From: Alisma plantago-aquatica
Lineage: Eukaryota > Streptophyta > Magnoliopsida > Alismatales > Alismataceae
Reading direction: 5' to 3'
Assembly: GCA_963693085.1 (NCBI GenBank)
Contig: OY856409.1
Span: 1,339,607,415 to 1,339,671,414 of the forward strand
DNA length: 64,000 nucleotides
Part shown: positions 35,412 to 46,290 of the stretch, in pieces
How positions within the stretch are numbered: position 1 is the first letter of the stretch
Layout of the letters: each line of letters starts with the position of its first letter
Program-made: the position numbers and the translations under genes
The notes under the pieces: model-generated
Databases searched by the model: none
Seen by the model: only the letters and a program-made list of their open reading frames with translations
What the model was told of the DNA's origin: nothing

Positions 35412-35430
35412 GGCCCAGTTTTTTGTAGTG
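35412..35430 (-). repeat. Right terminal inverted repeat of the CACTA element
   Basis: GGCCCAGTTTTTTGTAGTG, the complement of the left terminus with two or three differences, followed by the TGT duplication. Confidence 0.93.
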
Positions 35431-35609
35431 TGTGATGTTGGATCTTCCCCTATGTTACTAAAAGAGAAACGATATATAGATGTGGAACGAGACCCCAAAC
35501 CAGACGACCTTTGTCATTTTGTTCGTATGGCCCACTTGTTCACCTACCCATCTAGCCCCACCTATACGTCATTAAGCTCTAGTGTCTGTACGTTGCAGTT
35601 GCTTTTGCA

Positions 35610-35690
35610 ATGTGAGGGGGGGAGAGGGGGAGAGGGAGAGAGAGAGTGAGTGAGAGGGGGAGTGGAGAGAGGGAAGTGTAGAGGAAAAAG
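35610..35690. repeat. GA-rich low-complexity block in the left foldback arm
   Basis: GAGAGGGGGAGAGGGAGAGAG-type tract, mirrored by the CT-rich block at about 43535-43620. Confidence 0.8.
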
Positions 35691-36049
35691 TGATTGTAGG
35701 AGAGCAAAAAAAAGATAACATATTTTGTTAATAACTTTTAAACGGTAACAAATTTTTTGACGAAATAAACATCGTTGCACTCCTTACAAAAATATGTTAC
35801 AACAAGATCAAGTTTGAAATATTTTGAAAAAAAATAAAATGTACAATCTAAAAAACAAGAATTAATGTAAATATAAAAAGTAAAAATAGAGGATAGAGAA
35901 ATTTATTTTCATATAACTCTCGAACCACAATAATTTTTTAAATAAAATAAAAATGATGGGTTACTAACAAAAATATTTTAATGAGACTAATGTTAACATA
36001 CTTTGATAATAAAAATTTTAACAAAATATTTATAACACATGGGTATCAT

Positions 36050-36735
36050 GTTATAACATGATATAACATAGAATAACACATGTGCGATAATGTAATTGTG
36101 AAAGTCAAAAAAGAAGAGAGAGAAATTATTTTGTTTATAACTCTCAAACCGTAATAAAATTTCAAATGAAATAAAAATTGATGAGTTACTGTCAAAAATC
36201 CTTTAAAATAAGACTATTGTCGACATATAATAATTTTTTTAACAAAATAAATACAACACATGATATACCATGTTATAACATACGAAAAAATAGTTTTACA
36301 TTATCTCATGTTCAATTTATTTCTTAAAGAGAGAAAAAATATGAAAATAGGAGGGAAGTAGTGTTGTATGTTATTTCCATCCAAATGTATGTTATATCCA
36401 GTCCGATTATATGTTATCTCATGTTCAAATTATTTTTTAAAGAGAGAGAGAGAAAATATGAAAAATAGCAAGGATGTAGTGTCGTATGTTATCTTCATTC
36501 CAAATATAAAATATCTCAGGTTCAATTTATTTTTTAAAGATGACATAAAATATAAAAATATAAGGGAAGTAGTTCGTACGTTATCTCTGGTCCAAATGTA
36601 TACTTTATCTGTGGTCCAATTGTACTTATCCCGCATTTAATTTATTTTTTAAAGAGAGAAAATATCAAAAATAGGAAGAAAGTGGTGTTGTATGTTATCT
36701 CTAGTCCAAATATATATGTTATCAACGATCCAATT
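36050..36735. repeat. Direct repeats of the left foldback arm (TTTAAAGAGAGAAAATAT units)
   Basis: Four or five units of about 100-120 bp each contain ATGTTATCTC, a gap, CAATTTATTTTTTAAAGA, GAGAAAATAT and AAATAGGARGRAAGTAGTG. An earlier block (36090-36290) repeats 35880-36060. No gene. Confidence 0.65.
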
Positions 36736-36807
36736 GTAACATGGATAACATGACATAAGACAAATAACATAGATAATATGCCATAACATGGATAATATAT
36801 ATAACAT
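36735..36807. repeat. Left part of ATAACATGG minisatellite
   Basis: Irregular GGATAACATG/CATAACATGG units ending in the AACAT target duplicate. The array continues beyond the Copia element at 42888. Confidence 0.8.
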
Positions 36808-38252
36808 TGAAAAACTACTAGAGGGGGGGTGAATAGAGTTTTATAGATAATTTTAACAATTATTGAACTCAAACAATCAACCACAAAAATATTGGACAAG
36901 GGGACAAGGGTTTAGAGTGGTTCCAACTTTAGCAAATACTAAAGTTGTCAGTCCACTACCCGGTTGCTTACCCAACCGGGATTTGGAAAGAATTTAATTT
37001 TATTACCTCGCAAGGACTTTACATAAAATTACAATTCTCTCCCTAAACCCTTCAAGCAGCCTTCACCTAGAAGTAATCGCCCAACCTTGAAGCAGCCTTC
37101 ACCTAGAAGTAATTGCACCACCTTGAAGCAGCCTTCCTCCTGAAGTAGCTTCCCGTTGCAATAGCCTTCTTGAAGTAGCTTCCCGTGCGATAGCCTTCTT
37201 GAAGTAGCTTGAAGTCCACCTTCTCCTCCGAGAAGAACCTTCTCCAATCTGCAGCCTCCAACCCTAGGAGTAGCAAGGAGAATACAAAGGATAAAAAGGA
37301 ACAAGAAGGAAAATAGAAATTACAACTTATCCTTTGAAGCACAAGGCTTGATTTGCCTATATCAAGCGTATTGATCTCCTAACCAATGAGTGTAGAAGTG
37401 TAAGTGTTGTGGTAAGGAGATGCTAGCCTATAGGACACGAAATGGGAGCAATGGGAATGAATAGCAAATGTAGGAATTGCTCTATTGCTCAAAATAGTAT
37501 TGCCAATGTGTATTCAAGCTCAAGTATAGCACAAGTGTAGCTTAAGTGTGTTTTGGTGTCCTAAGGCATGTCCTATTTATAGGAATGGCCTATGGATGCT
37601 TAAGGACATTCTAGACAACTTCTAGGGGCTTCTAAGTGCTTAACTAGCCGTTAGGTATAAGTTAGGTGCATTAGTAACGGCTAGTTACTTTATTCTGCAG
37701 TTGCTGTCAGAGACCATCTCGGTCGACAAATTGTCGACCGAAATACCTACTCGGTCGAAGTTTTGTCGACCGACAGGCTCTCTGGATCAACGTTCATTTG
37801 CAACTGCCAACTACTTTTGTCAGCTGTGTCTAACGGCTACTTGGGTCATTCTCGGTCGAGAAGTTTGTCGACCGAGAGTGTCTCGGTCGAGGAGTTTGGT
37901 CGACCGAGATTGACCCTGTTTGAATCTTTCAATTTTAGGCACTAAGTAAATGTATGAGTGTGCATATGTGAACCTATTTGAAAGGGATGACTTATCTAAG
38001 TGTGGTGATTGGCTAGGAAAGATCTAACGCTTGATTTACATGAAATCTAAGTACTTGTACATTATATGTTTGTACAAGTTTACAATTGATTACATTGCAT
38101 GACATTTACAATCATTCAAGCGTATAGTTTCCTAGAGCTTTGTCATCCACCTTAATCCTGCAACACTCAAGTAGCTCGTTAGATCAATAAGAATGAAATG
38201 TTTGTCATCATCGAAACAAAGGGATTTATCATAATGTCCAATTTATCCAACA
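36808..38252 (-). repeat. 3' LTR of element 1
   Basis: On the plus strand it begins TGAAAAACTACTAGAGG and ends ATCCAACA. It holds four GGTCGA...TCGACC palindromes (37718-37908) and CCTATAAATAGG (37572-37583). The Lys/Leu-rich frames over 37029-37304 are repeats of GAAGTAGCTT, not genes. Confidence 0.95.
37718..37908. repeat. Cluster of four GGTCGA-N-TCGACC palindromes in the LTR
   Basis: CGGTCGACAAATTGTCGACCG, one base short of a perfect inverted repeat, at about 37720-37740, then similar pairs at 37751-37773, 37851-37876 and 37882-37908. The gap between half-sites is about 7-10 bp. Identical positions occur in the other LTR (42355-42543). Confidence 0.9.
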
Positions 38253-38270
38253 ATCTCCCCCTTTTTGAAG
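38253..38270 (-). other. Polypurine tract of element 1
   Basis: On the minus strand AAAAAGGGGGAGAT abuts the 3' LTR. Further AAGGGGGAG tracts lie at about 38421, 38474, 38501 and 38893. Confidence 0.85.
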
Positions 38271-39707
38271 ATGACAAACATTTCCTAAATATGAAATAAG
38301 GAAATATAAAGCAGGTGAGTTTCATACCTGAAATTTACCTTTTGTAGCCATTCTTGTTTTTGCAAGTGAATGCTAGCCATCAAGATGAAACTCATTTATA
38401 TTTTTGATTTTATATTCTTTCTCCCCCTTTGTCATTTCAAAAAGATATCCAAGTTGAATATTTTATTTTTCGTCTCCCCCTTAGTTTTATATTATGCTCC
38501 CCCTTAAATAGATATTCTATTAGGAACATGGATTTTTGTCTAATTTATCCACAATTTGTTTCTCAATCATTTGCAAAGGATGTTAAGCCTTGAAATGATA
38601 TGAGATTCCCTTAAGCTTATGATGAATGTATATTGATTTCTCATCTATCAAGGGATGTTAAGCCCTAAATTAAATGAGAATCCTTTAATCTTAAAGTACA
38701 TAAAAATGTCTCTAACCAGATGCAAGGGATGTTAAGCCCTGATTTGTTTTAGAGAGTTCCTTTAAGTACAAGATCATTCATAGATTTCTTTATTTCCAAG
38801 AGTAAAGATACTAAGGTATTAACAAGCTTCAAATGATGTTTACAACCTTTTTGTAAGCTTCTTAATCAAATAATCGAATTTGTTTTTATGAGCTCCCCCT
38901 TAATCTTTCAATTTAAAGCAATTTGAGGCTTCCTAGGTCACAAATGATTCTAAATTTTGATTTTGACCTTTATCAAAAGTATACTAAGATTAAGTTCAAT
39001 AAAATGATGTCCAAATAAGCATTTTGTCAAAGCTTATTTTAGGTCGCCCTTGACTACGACCATAGCGCCCCTTGGTCAAATTATATTTCAACCAAGAGGC
39101 ATGAATTGCAGATTTCCAATTAAGCATTCATAACAATTTTTGATGCATGTTTAAGTGATATTCAATAAAAACATGAAAGCACGATGAATATTTCAAATCT
39201 TTTAAAGATACCAATTGAAAATTTTTATAACATTGTGCTCTTTGCAAGCATTTCTAAGATATATATCACCAATGAATCATTTTGCTTGCCTATGTAATGA
39301 CAGAACAATAAAAGCATATAACAAAAATTTCCTTTAAACTAAGCATAATTTTAGTTTTTGACTTAAATCAACCAAGTTAATCTCATATAAACTTTCAAGG
39401 ATGATTTCCATGATTTATACTTTATTGTACAGTCAAATAGATAGTAATTTTGATCACTTTCAAAATAATTCAGCAATTTTTATAGCAGTCTGAAAATCAG
39501 TAACATGCTCGGTCGACAATTTCTCGACCGGATGTTCACTCGGTCGACAGATTCTCGACCGACCAAGTTTCTGGAATATGTTCAGAATTCTTAATCAATT
39601 TCAAGCAAAAGAGATTATGCACACTAGAGCTCGATTGTGTTGAGATAAGACATTTATGATATCAAGAATCAGTTTAGGTCAAATCTCAACTAGTTAATTT
39701 TAAGCTA
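38271..39707. other. Non-coding interior of element 1 in place of pol
   Basis: AT-rich, no frame over 70 codons. It holds extra polypurine tracts and three copies of AAGGGATGTTAAGCCCT (about 38577-38735). A pair of GGTCGA palindromes lies at 39508-39565, soon after the gag stop. I see no remnant of protease, integrase or reverse transcriptase. Confidence 0.75.
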
Positions 39708-41393
39708 CTAAGTTTTAGGAATCCAAGCTAACTCATCATTCTTTTTCTTATATGGGTATGAAAATGAATAATGTCCAAGACGCATGCAATAATGACAGCT
39801 AATAGAGTCAACTTCATTTTTCTTCTTATGAATTGTGTTCCTAGATATAAACATAATCTTAGTCTTGGATGCTTTAACTCTTTTGGGTTTATTTCTCCTT
39901 GGATCATATCCTAATCCTTTTCTTCCATTATAACTAGAGGAAATTTTCAGAATATTTTCAAGCATGTCATTTCCTCTTAACTCATTTACATTTCTTTGTA
40001 ATTTAGCAATATCATTCATCTTCTTGTTTATATCTTTCTTTGCTTGATCTAAATCAGATACTAGAGAATTTCTTTCTTTGACAACCTCATCATAATCTAA
40101 ATGTGAACATAGAACAGTTTGTTTCTGAAGATCATTCACTTGAGTTTGCAAGTTTAACTTTTCTAAGGAAAGAAGATTGCAATTAGCTTCTACCGATTTT
40201 AACTTAAGATCATAATCTTCATTTTCCTTTTTGAGATTTTCATTTTCGGATACAAGACCAAGAAGTTTAACATTTAAATCATCATTTACTTTATTTGATT
40301 TCTTAAGTTTCTTCTTGCACTCAATATATTTCTCATGAGTATCTTGAAGACTAGCAATTAGATCTTCTTTAGGTAGATCATAAAGACTTACCTCTTCTTC
40401 GTCTTCATTTGTTGTAGCAATGAGGCATTCTACTTCTTCTTTTCCATCATCACTATCATCACTTGAATCATCCCATGCAGCTTTATATGCTCTTTCTTTC
40501 TTTTTGTGAGATGATTTCTTCCCTTTCTTGAGTTTTGGACAATTACCTTTCATGTGTCCCTTTTTGCCACATTCAAAGCACCTGGAAGAAGAAACACTAG
40601 AAGTTTTATTAGTTTTAAAACTTTTATAGTGCTTACCATTTACAATGAGAGTTTCTTCTTCACTATCATCTTCACTTGTGTCATGAGTGTCCTTGGTTGA
40701 TGCTTTGAACGCAATGTCCTTCTTTTTTTCTTGTTGACGTTCACGTTCCCTTCTTTCTTCCTCTTCTAACGTTGCCTCATGAGCTTCTAGGTTGCCAATG
40801 AGTTGTTCCATCTTTAGTCGGGTGAGGTCATTTGCTTCTTCAATGGCCGTCACTTTGGGCTTGTATTTGGGAGGAAGTGATCTAAGAATCTTTGATACCT
40901 GATCTTCCTCAAGAACAACTTTACCTAAGGCATTGAAACCATTTACATTAGAAGAGAATTTTGCATACATTTCACTAATAGATTCATTTGGATCCACACG
41001 GAAATGTTCAAACTTTTGTTTAAGCATACTAACTTTGGAATTCTTAACTTGAACTGTCCCTTCATAAGTTATAGAAAGTCTATGCCATATTTCATAGGCT
41101 GTTTCACAGTTTGATATTCTATTAAATTCTCCTACTGAAATTGAACAATAAAGAATACTTACAACCTTTGCATTCATTTGAGCCGATTTTACCGTATTGG
41201 TGTCCCAAGCTGCATATTCCATTTGAGGTAGCTCATAAGGGGTTGACACCATTCTCCATAGATCCCAACTTATGCCTTGAAAGTAGAACTGCATCCTTCT
41301 CTTCCAATATGTGTAGTTTGTTCCATCAAACATTGGAGGTCTAGCAACAAATGTCCCTTCAAGATTAAGGTTGTTGAGCACCCCGTCACCCAT
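39708..41393 (-). CDS. gag: Gag of element 1, intact, 561 aa
   Basis: Capsid/nucleocapsid protein of a SIRE-type Copia element, expected in cytoplasmic particles. It starts at an ATG about 35 bp after the primer site (MGDGVLNNLNLEG) and has no interruption. The N-terminal half is the Copia gag domain (DGTNYTYWKRRMQFYF, IWHRLSITYEGT, VSKILRSLPPKYKPKV, LIGNLEAHE). A CCHC knuckle CFECGKKGHMKGNC lies near residue 275. A long coiled coil covers roughly 335-480, the extended C-terminus typical of the lineage. A second knuckle near 535 (CHYCMRLGHYSFSY) has lost its last Cys, which element 2 keeps. No pol follows, so this protein is the only product. An open gag in a pol-less element suggests it may still be useful, at least for packaging. 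Confidence 0.93.
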   Translation of the reverse strand: MGDGVLNNLNLEGTFVARPPMFDGTNYTYWKRRMQFYFQGISWDLWRMVSTPYELPQMEYAAWDTNTVKSAQMNAKVVSILYCSISVGEFNRISNCETAYEIWHRLSITYEGTVQVKNSKVSMLKQKFEHFRVDPNESISEMYAKFSSNVNGFNALGKVVLEEDQVSKILRSLPPKYKPKVTAIEEANDLTRLKMEQLIGNLEAHEATLEEEERRERERQQEKKKDIAFKASTKDTHDTSEDDSEEETLIVNGKHYKSFKTNKTSSVSSSRCFECGKKGHMKGNCPKLKKGKKSSHKKKERAYKAAWDDSSDDSDDGKEEVECLIATTNEDEEEVSLYDLPKEDLIASLQDTHEKYIECKKKLKKSNKVNDDLNVKLLGLVSENENLKKENEDYDLKLKSVEANCNLLSLEKLNLQTQVNDLQKQTVLCSHLDYDEVVKERNSLVSDLDQAKKDINKKMNDIAKLQRNVNELRGNDMLENILKISSSYNGRKGLGYDPRRNKPKRVKASKTKIMFISRNTIHKKKNEVDSISCHYCMRLGHYSFSYPYKKKNDELAWIPKT

Positions 41394-41426
41394 TCTTCAA
41401 GACCTTGTTAGGGTTCCTTGAAGCCT

Positions 41427-41438
41427 GCTCTGATACCA
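41427..41438 (-). other. Primer-binding site of element 1, initiator tRNA-Met
   Basis: Minus-strand TGGTATCAGAGC, two bases from the 5' LTR end. Standard for Copia elements. Confidence 0.93.
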
Positions 41439-41440
41439 AT

Positions 41441-42887
41441 TGAAAAACTACTAGAGGGGGGGGGTGAATAGAGTTTTATAGATAATTTTAACAATTATTG
41501 AACTCAAACAATCAACCACAAAAATATTGGACAAGGGGACAAGGATTTAGAGTGGTTCCAACTTTATCAAATACTAAAGTTGTCAGTCCACTACCCGGTT
41601 GCTTACCCAACTGGGATTTGGAAAGAATTTAATTTTATTACCTCACAAGGACTTTACATAAAATTACAATTCTCTCCCTAAACCCTTCAAGCAGCCTTCA
41701 CCTAGAAGTAATCGCCCAACCTTGAAGCAGCCTTCACCTAGAAGTAATTGCACCACCTTGAAGCAGCCTTCCTCCTGAAGTAGCTTCCCGTTGCAATAGC
41801 CTTCTTGAAGTAGCTTCCCGTGCGATAGCCTTCTTGAAGTAGCTTGAAGTCCACCTTCTCCTCCGAGAAGAACCTTCTCCAATCCGCAGCCTCCAACCCT
41901 AGGAGTAGCAAGGAGAATACAAAGGATAAAAAGGAACAAGAAGGAAAATAGAAATTACAACTTATCCTTTGAAGCACAAGGCTTGATTTGCCTATATCAA
42001 GCGTATTGATCTCCTAACCAATGAGTGTAGAAGTGTAAGTGTTGTGGTAAGGAGATGCTAGCCTATAGGACACGAAATGGGAGCAATGGGAATGAATAGC
42101 AAATGTAGGAATTGCTCTATTGCTCAAAACAATATTGCCAATGTGTATTCAAGCTCAAGTATAGCACAAGTGTAGCTTAAGTGTGTTTTGGTGTCCTAAG
42201 GCATGTCCTATTTATAGGAATGGCCTATGGATGCTTAAGGACGTTCTAGACAACTTCTAGGGGCTTCTAAGTGCTTAACTAGCCGTTAGGTATAAGTTAG
42301 GTGCATTAGTAACGGCTAGTTACTTTATTCTGCAGTTGCTGTCAGAGACCATCTCGGTCGACAAATTGTCGACCGAGATACCTACTCGGTCGAAGTTTTG
42401 TCGACCGACAGGCTCTCTGGATCAACGTTCATTTGCAACTGCCAACTACTTTTGTCAGCTGTGTCTAACGGCTACTTGGGTCATTCTCGGTCGAGAAGTT
42501 TGTCGACCGAGAGTGTCTCGGTCGAGGAGTTTGGTCGACCGAGATTGACCCTGTTTCAATCTTTCAATTTTAGGCACCAAGTAAATGTATGAGTGTGCAT
42601 ATGTGAACCTATTTGAAAGGGATGACTTATCTAAGTGTGGTGATTGGCTAGGAAAGATCTAACGCTTGATTTACATGAAATCTAAGTACTTGTACATTAT
42701 ATGTTTGTACAAGTTTACAATTGATTACATTGCATGACATTTACAATCATTCAAGCGTATAGTTTCCTAGAGCTTTGTCATCCACCTTAATCCTGCAACA
42801 CTCAAGTAGCTCGTTAGATCAATAAGAATGAAATGTTTGTCATCATCGAAACAAAGGGATTTATCATAATGTCCAATTTATCCAACA
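41441..42887 (-). repeat. 5' LTR of element 1
   Basis: Near-identical to 36808-38252. The minus-strand TATA box (CCTATAAATAGG at 42207-42218) is the likely promoter for the gag RNA. It holds the same four GGTCGA palindromes. Confidence 0.95.
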
Positions 42888-42892
42888 AACAT

Positions 42893-43180
42893 GTCATTGT
42901 ATGGATAACATGGATAATATGGATAACATGACATAACATGGATAACATGACATAACATGGATGAAATGGATACCATAGATAACATAGATAACATTGTTCC
43001 TTTTTGGATAAGATGGATAACATTATTCCATTTTGGATAACATAGATAACATTGATAATATAGATAACATGGGTAACATAGATAACATGTCATAACATGG
43101 ATAACATGGATACCATAGATAACATAGATAACGCTCATAACATAGATAACATTGATAACATTGTTATCCATTTTTTGACA
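42893..43180. repeat. Right part of the ATAACATGG minisatellite
   Basis: Thirty or so irregular units of GGATAACAT or AGATAACAT, continuing the array broken at 36807. Frames here (CYLCYLWYPFHPC, IHVIHVM) are repeat artefacts. Confidence 0.88.
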
Positions 43181-43189
43181 TATTCTCTC

Positions 43190-43735
43190 ATGTGTTATAA
43201 ATATTTCATTAAAAACCATCATCAAATTATGTCAACATTAGCCTTATTTTAAAATATTTTTATTGGTAACTCATTGGTTTTTATTTCATTTAAAAATTCA
43301 TTACGGTTTGATAGTTATAAGCAAAATAAATTTCTCTCTCCTCCTTTTTTAACATTTACAATCACATTATCTATTCTTTTTAGATTATACATTTTATTTT
43401 TTCAAAATATGTCAAACTTGATCTTATTATAACATATTTATTGTAAGGAGTCTAATAGTGTTTATTTCGTCAAAAAATATGTTACATTTCAAAAGTTATT
43501 AGCAAAATAATTTTGCCTTTTTTCTCTCTTCGATAGTCACTCTCTCTACTCACTCCTCTCCCCTCTCCCTCTCTCTCACATTTTTCTCACTCCTCTCCCC
43601 ACTCTCTCTCCCCCCCACATTTTTATGTGTAACTTTTTTTTAGACAGCGTGTCGTACGTTGAGAAAATCTCGATAGAAAATGACACTTTGGTTGTCTGGG
43701 TTCTCATCTATATAGCTAATCTCTTGCTAAAATAC
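43190..43735. repeat. Right arm of the foldback element
   Basis: Inverted match to about 35450-36050, including the CT-rich block and ATTTATTTCGTCAAAAAATA. The outermost recognisable match is TCATCTATATAGCTAATCTC near 43705-43725. Confidence 0.75.
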
Positions 43736-43740
43736 CCACA

Positions 43741-46290
43741 CACTTCAACAGTCTGCATCTCCCTCAAAGGTGATGTGTAAAATCCACTATATAGTTAACA
43801 AGTCCGCTCCACCTTTGTTGATTCAAACCTTTACCCGGTCAGCCATGTAGCTGAGGACGACGATGGTGATCTAGGAGGTTGTGTCTATCTAGACTGCTTT
43901 GAGAAGTGCTTTGGATGCATGATGTGTGGTCAGACAAGTTGAGGTAGAATCAAGTACTTGATCAATATGATGGAAGTCTGCAAAACACTAGAATTCATGT
44001 ACGGGATCATCACAGAAAGGGCAAATAACCACCCAAGTCCAAGCAGAAACCAACTTCTTCGGCCCAAACTGCCTACCTTTGCTCCCTCAACAAATCATCC
44101 GAGATCCTTCTGATGCAACATGCATCGATCCCAGTCACTCCATGCACCTCATCCTCATTGGCGTCATCTACCTCTCCCCTAGTTGGAGCCCCCAGAGCCA
44201 TTATGATGACCGAAAGGGTGCATGGAAGAGAGATCTAGAGAGAAAGAAGTCTGATTGGATGATCTAAGACCCATAAACCAACACCTAGAACACTCCTATG
44301 CAACGCTATAACGCCGACCTTGTTGCATCTTTCTTTGTGTTGTCATCGTTTAAAAAAAAATGAAATGGCTAATGATGGTCTTGTAAAAAGGTTTCAGTGT
44401 GGATAATTACCTTATGAATGATTTGTTCGAAACCTTTTCGAAAGGCCTCTATCATTCCTTTCTCTATGACATTGGTCAAGATGAAAAATATTATGTTTAA
44501 TTATTCAACTTATGTTGTGTAGAAGCATATTACCTATTGATAAAATGCTACATTTTTGGATTGTAGTTTAGTGAAACAATGCCTGAATTCATTCACGCAA
44601 AGAAATCAACCTACCCATAACCTAGTATTCACATGCCCATATATTATTATAGAAGTAGACACTCCATTTTTGCAAGTCATTCTTTTCCATTTCAATTAAT
44701 TGTTCATGAAAATCAAATTATTACAACACATGAATGCGATCATCGTCTACAATCTTCACAACATATTGTGCCACATTACCATTTTCTCATTATGTAAATG
44801 GAACATTAACATATATCAACTCTATCAACACACTAATAATGTCTATGATTATCGGATCTCCATACCCTCTTCTATTCTAACAATTTTATTCACTTCTACT
44901 AGTATATTTGAGTCACTCTCATAATCACTTAATTGCACCCCACTTACATTTACTCACATAAGCTCTCTCTCTTTCAACACCACTGTTTCCACCATGAGAA
45001 GTGAGTTTTACTAAAGTGATTGAATCTTGGAAATGTCATGCAACATTACCCTATGATCACAAACTACACCATGTCCAATTGGATGTCTTGACATTTATGC
45101 CACATCCACATTGAGTTTCATAATTTGTGGCAAAGGTACAATCCATATTGTTGTCATATTCGATGTTATATGTAGGGAGGTCAGATTTGAGCATCTGTGA
45201 TTCTAAATATAATATGATATGAGATCATTAACACTTGTAATTAATAAGGCTTCTCATTGTCATAAGCATTTTTTTATGTGATATCTAGGTGACACACTCA
45301 AGAGTTACCACTTTTTTAGTATTTTCATTGTTCTTCACATTGAGCATGTTGATAAAGAGCTATCATGCACTAGTTGTTGATGTGTTTGATAGCCATGGAT
45401 TAAGGTTTATATATTCACGAGTAATCTTGGCATTGATACACTTGAACAGAGCATGCATTGAATCTTTTGTTATTGTCAGAAAATCCGGCATATGTATTAT
45501 ATATGATGTGTCATGCCTACATTTCTGATCTATTTGGCAAATTAGTGTACATGCACCACATAAAATGTGTGAGTTTTGTTGACCAGTCCTTCTTCTATTT
45601 TTTCGTACAACCTTCATACTTTTCCATCATTCCTAGTTAGATCTTTATATTGCAAATTAATACACAAACTTAACATAGAAGATATTCTTTTTTTTCATTA
45701 CAAATAAACTTTGCCAAGTGTATATCATCTTTGTATAGGTATCTTGAAGATGTGATGGATTATTTCTTGTGGAGACTCGGTGTACATAGTAGTTTCATTC
45801 TAACTATGGTATCCATACGTATGATGGCCGGTACCTATGTAGGACTGTACTTGTGTTGCATAGTGTGGTAATGTGACTCACCCACTAAATCTGATATCAT
45901 GTATCCCCAAAGAAATGCACACTTGGTCCATTCCTAACCCACCATTGACATCCTTCTCTTGCAATGAGTTTTTTTTTGTGCTATGACATGTGTCGCTTGG
46001 GTTGTTTCCTATGTGTGCATTCAGGATGCATGACCTTTTGAAGTGCCTTTATTTTAGAATTAGATTAACTAGACATTCAAATTGGTGATCATTCTACAAC
46101 TTTGTTTTTCTAGAAGACCTTGATCGAACACTGTCAAATTTAGATCGCAACTTTGCATACCTATTTTGGGGGCATAAATTGTCCATTTGATCCAATAGGT
46201 TGTCCTTTCTTGGTCTTTATATCCCCACTAGACCTTACAAGCTTCCCATTGATATCATTGATTGATGTTCTATGTCTAGAGTCATGTACT
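43741..46290. other. Unassigned intergenic DNA
   Basis: No frame with recognisable protein similarity, no RNA gene and no repeat structure visible by eye. The longest frames are under 90 codons. Confidence 0.5.

Larger units (their letters stand above)
22548..35430 (+). mobile_element. CACTA (En/Spm) DNA transposon, 12.9 kb
   Basis: The left end is CACTACAAAAAATTTGGCC (22548); the right end, read on the minus strand, is CACTACAAAAAACTGGGCC (35430). Both are flanked by the 3-bp duplication TGT (22545-22547 and 35431-35433), exact for this superfamily. Inside are a TNP2-like transposase, a second multi-exon CACTA gene and subterminal repeats at both ends. The genes carry stops and frameshifts, so this copy is probably not autonomous, although its ends are intact and could be mobilised in trans. 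Confidence 0.95.
36808..42887 (-). mobile_element. Gag-only SIRE-type Copia retrotransposon (element 1), 6.1 kb
   Basis: Minus-strand element with LTRs 41441-42887 (5') and 36808-38252 (3'), flanked by exact 5-bp duplicates AACAT (36803-36807, 42888-42892). It has an initiator tRNA-Met primer site, an intact gag and a polypurine tract. There is no protease, integrase, reverse transcriptase or RNase H: the 1.45 kb after gag is non-coding. By eye the LTRs differ at only about a dozen of 1,445 positions, so it inserted recently and must have used enzymes from a relative. Confidence 0.95.
35450..43735. mobile_element. Foldback-type element with long inverted arms, split by a Copia insertion
   Basis: The left arm (about 35450-36300) and right arm (about 43735-43190, inverted) align over some 500-700 bp. 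Both contain TATATAGATG near the outer edge, a GA/CT-rich block, ATTTTTTGACGAAATAAACA, AGATCAAGTTTGA, TTTGAAAAAATAAAATGTA-like and TTATAACACATG strings. Between them are AT-rich direct repeats and an ATAACATGG minisatellite. No coding region belongs to it. Exact ends and TSD are unresolved, so MULE-like or other foldback class is open. Confidence 0.65.

Noticed and set aside
37029..37342. Short frames in element 1 LTRs (also 41664-41977), identical in both copies
   Set aside because: They lie in repeated GAAGTAGCTT/AGCCTTC text of the LTR. Their identity only reflects LTR identity.
42814..43225. Cys/Tyr/His-rich minus-strand frames that resemble a membrane peptide
   Set aside because: Translation of the ATAACATGG minisatellite.
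45289..45640. 79-codon hydrophobic frame near 45289
   Set aside because: Short, AT-rich, no family resemblance and no neighbours to support it.
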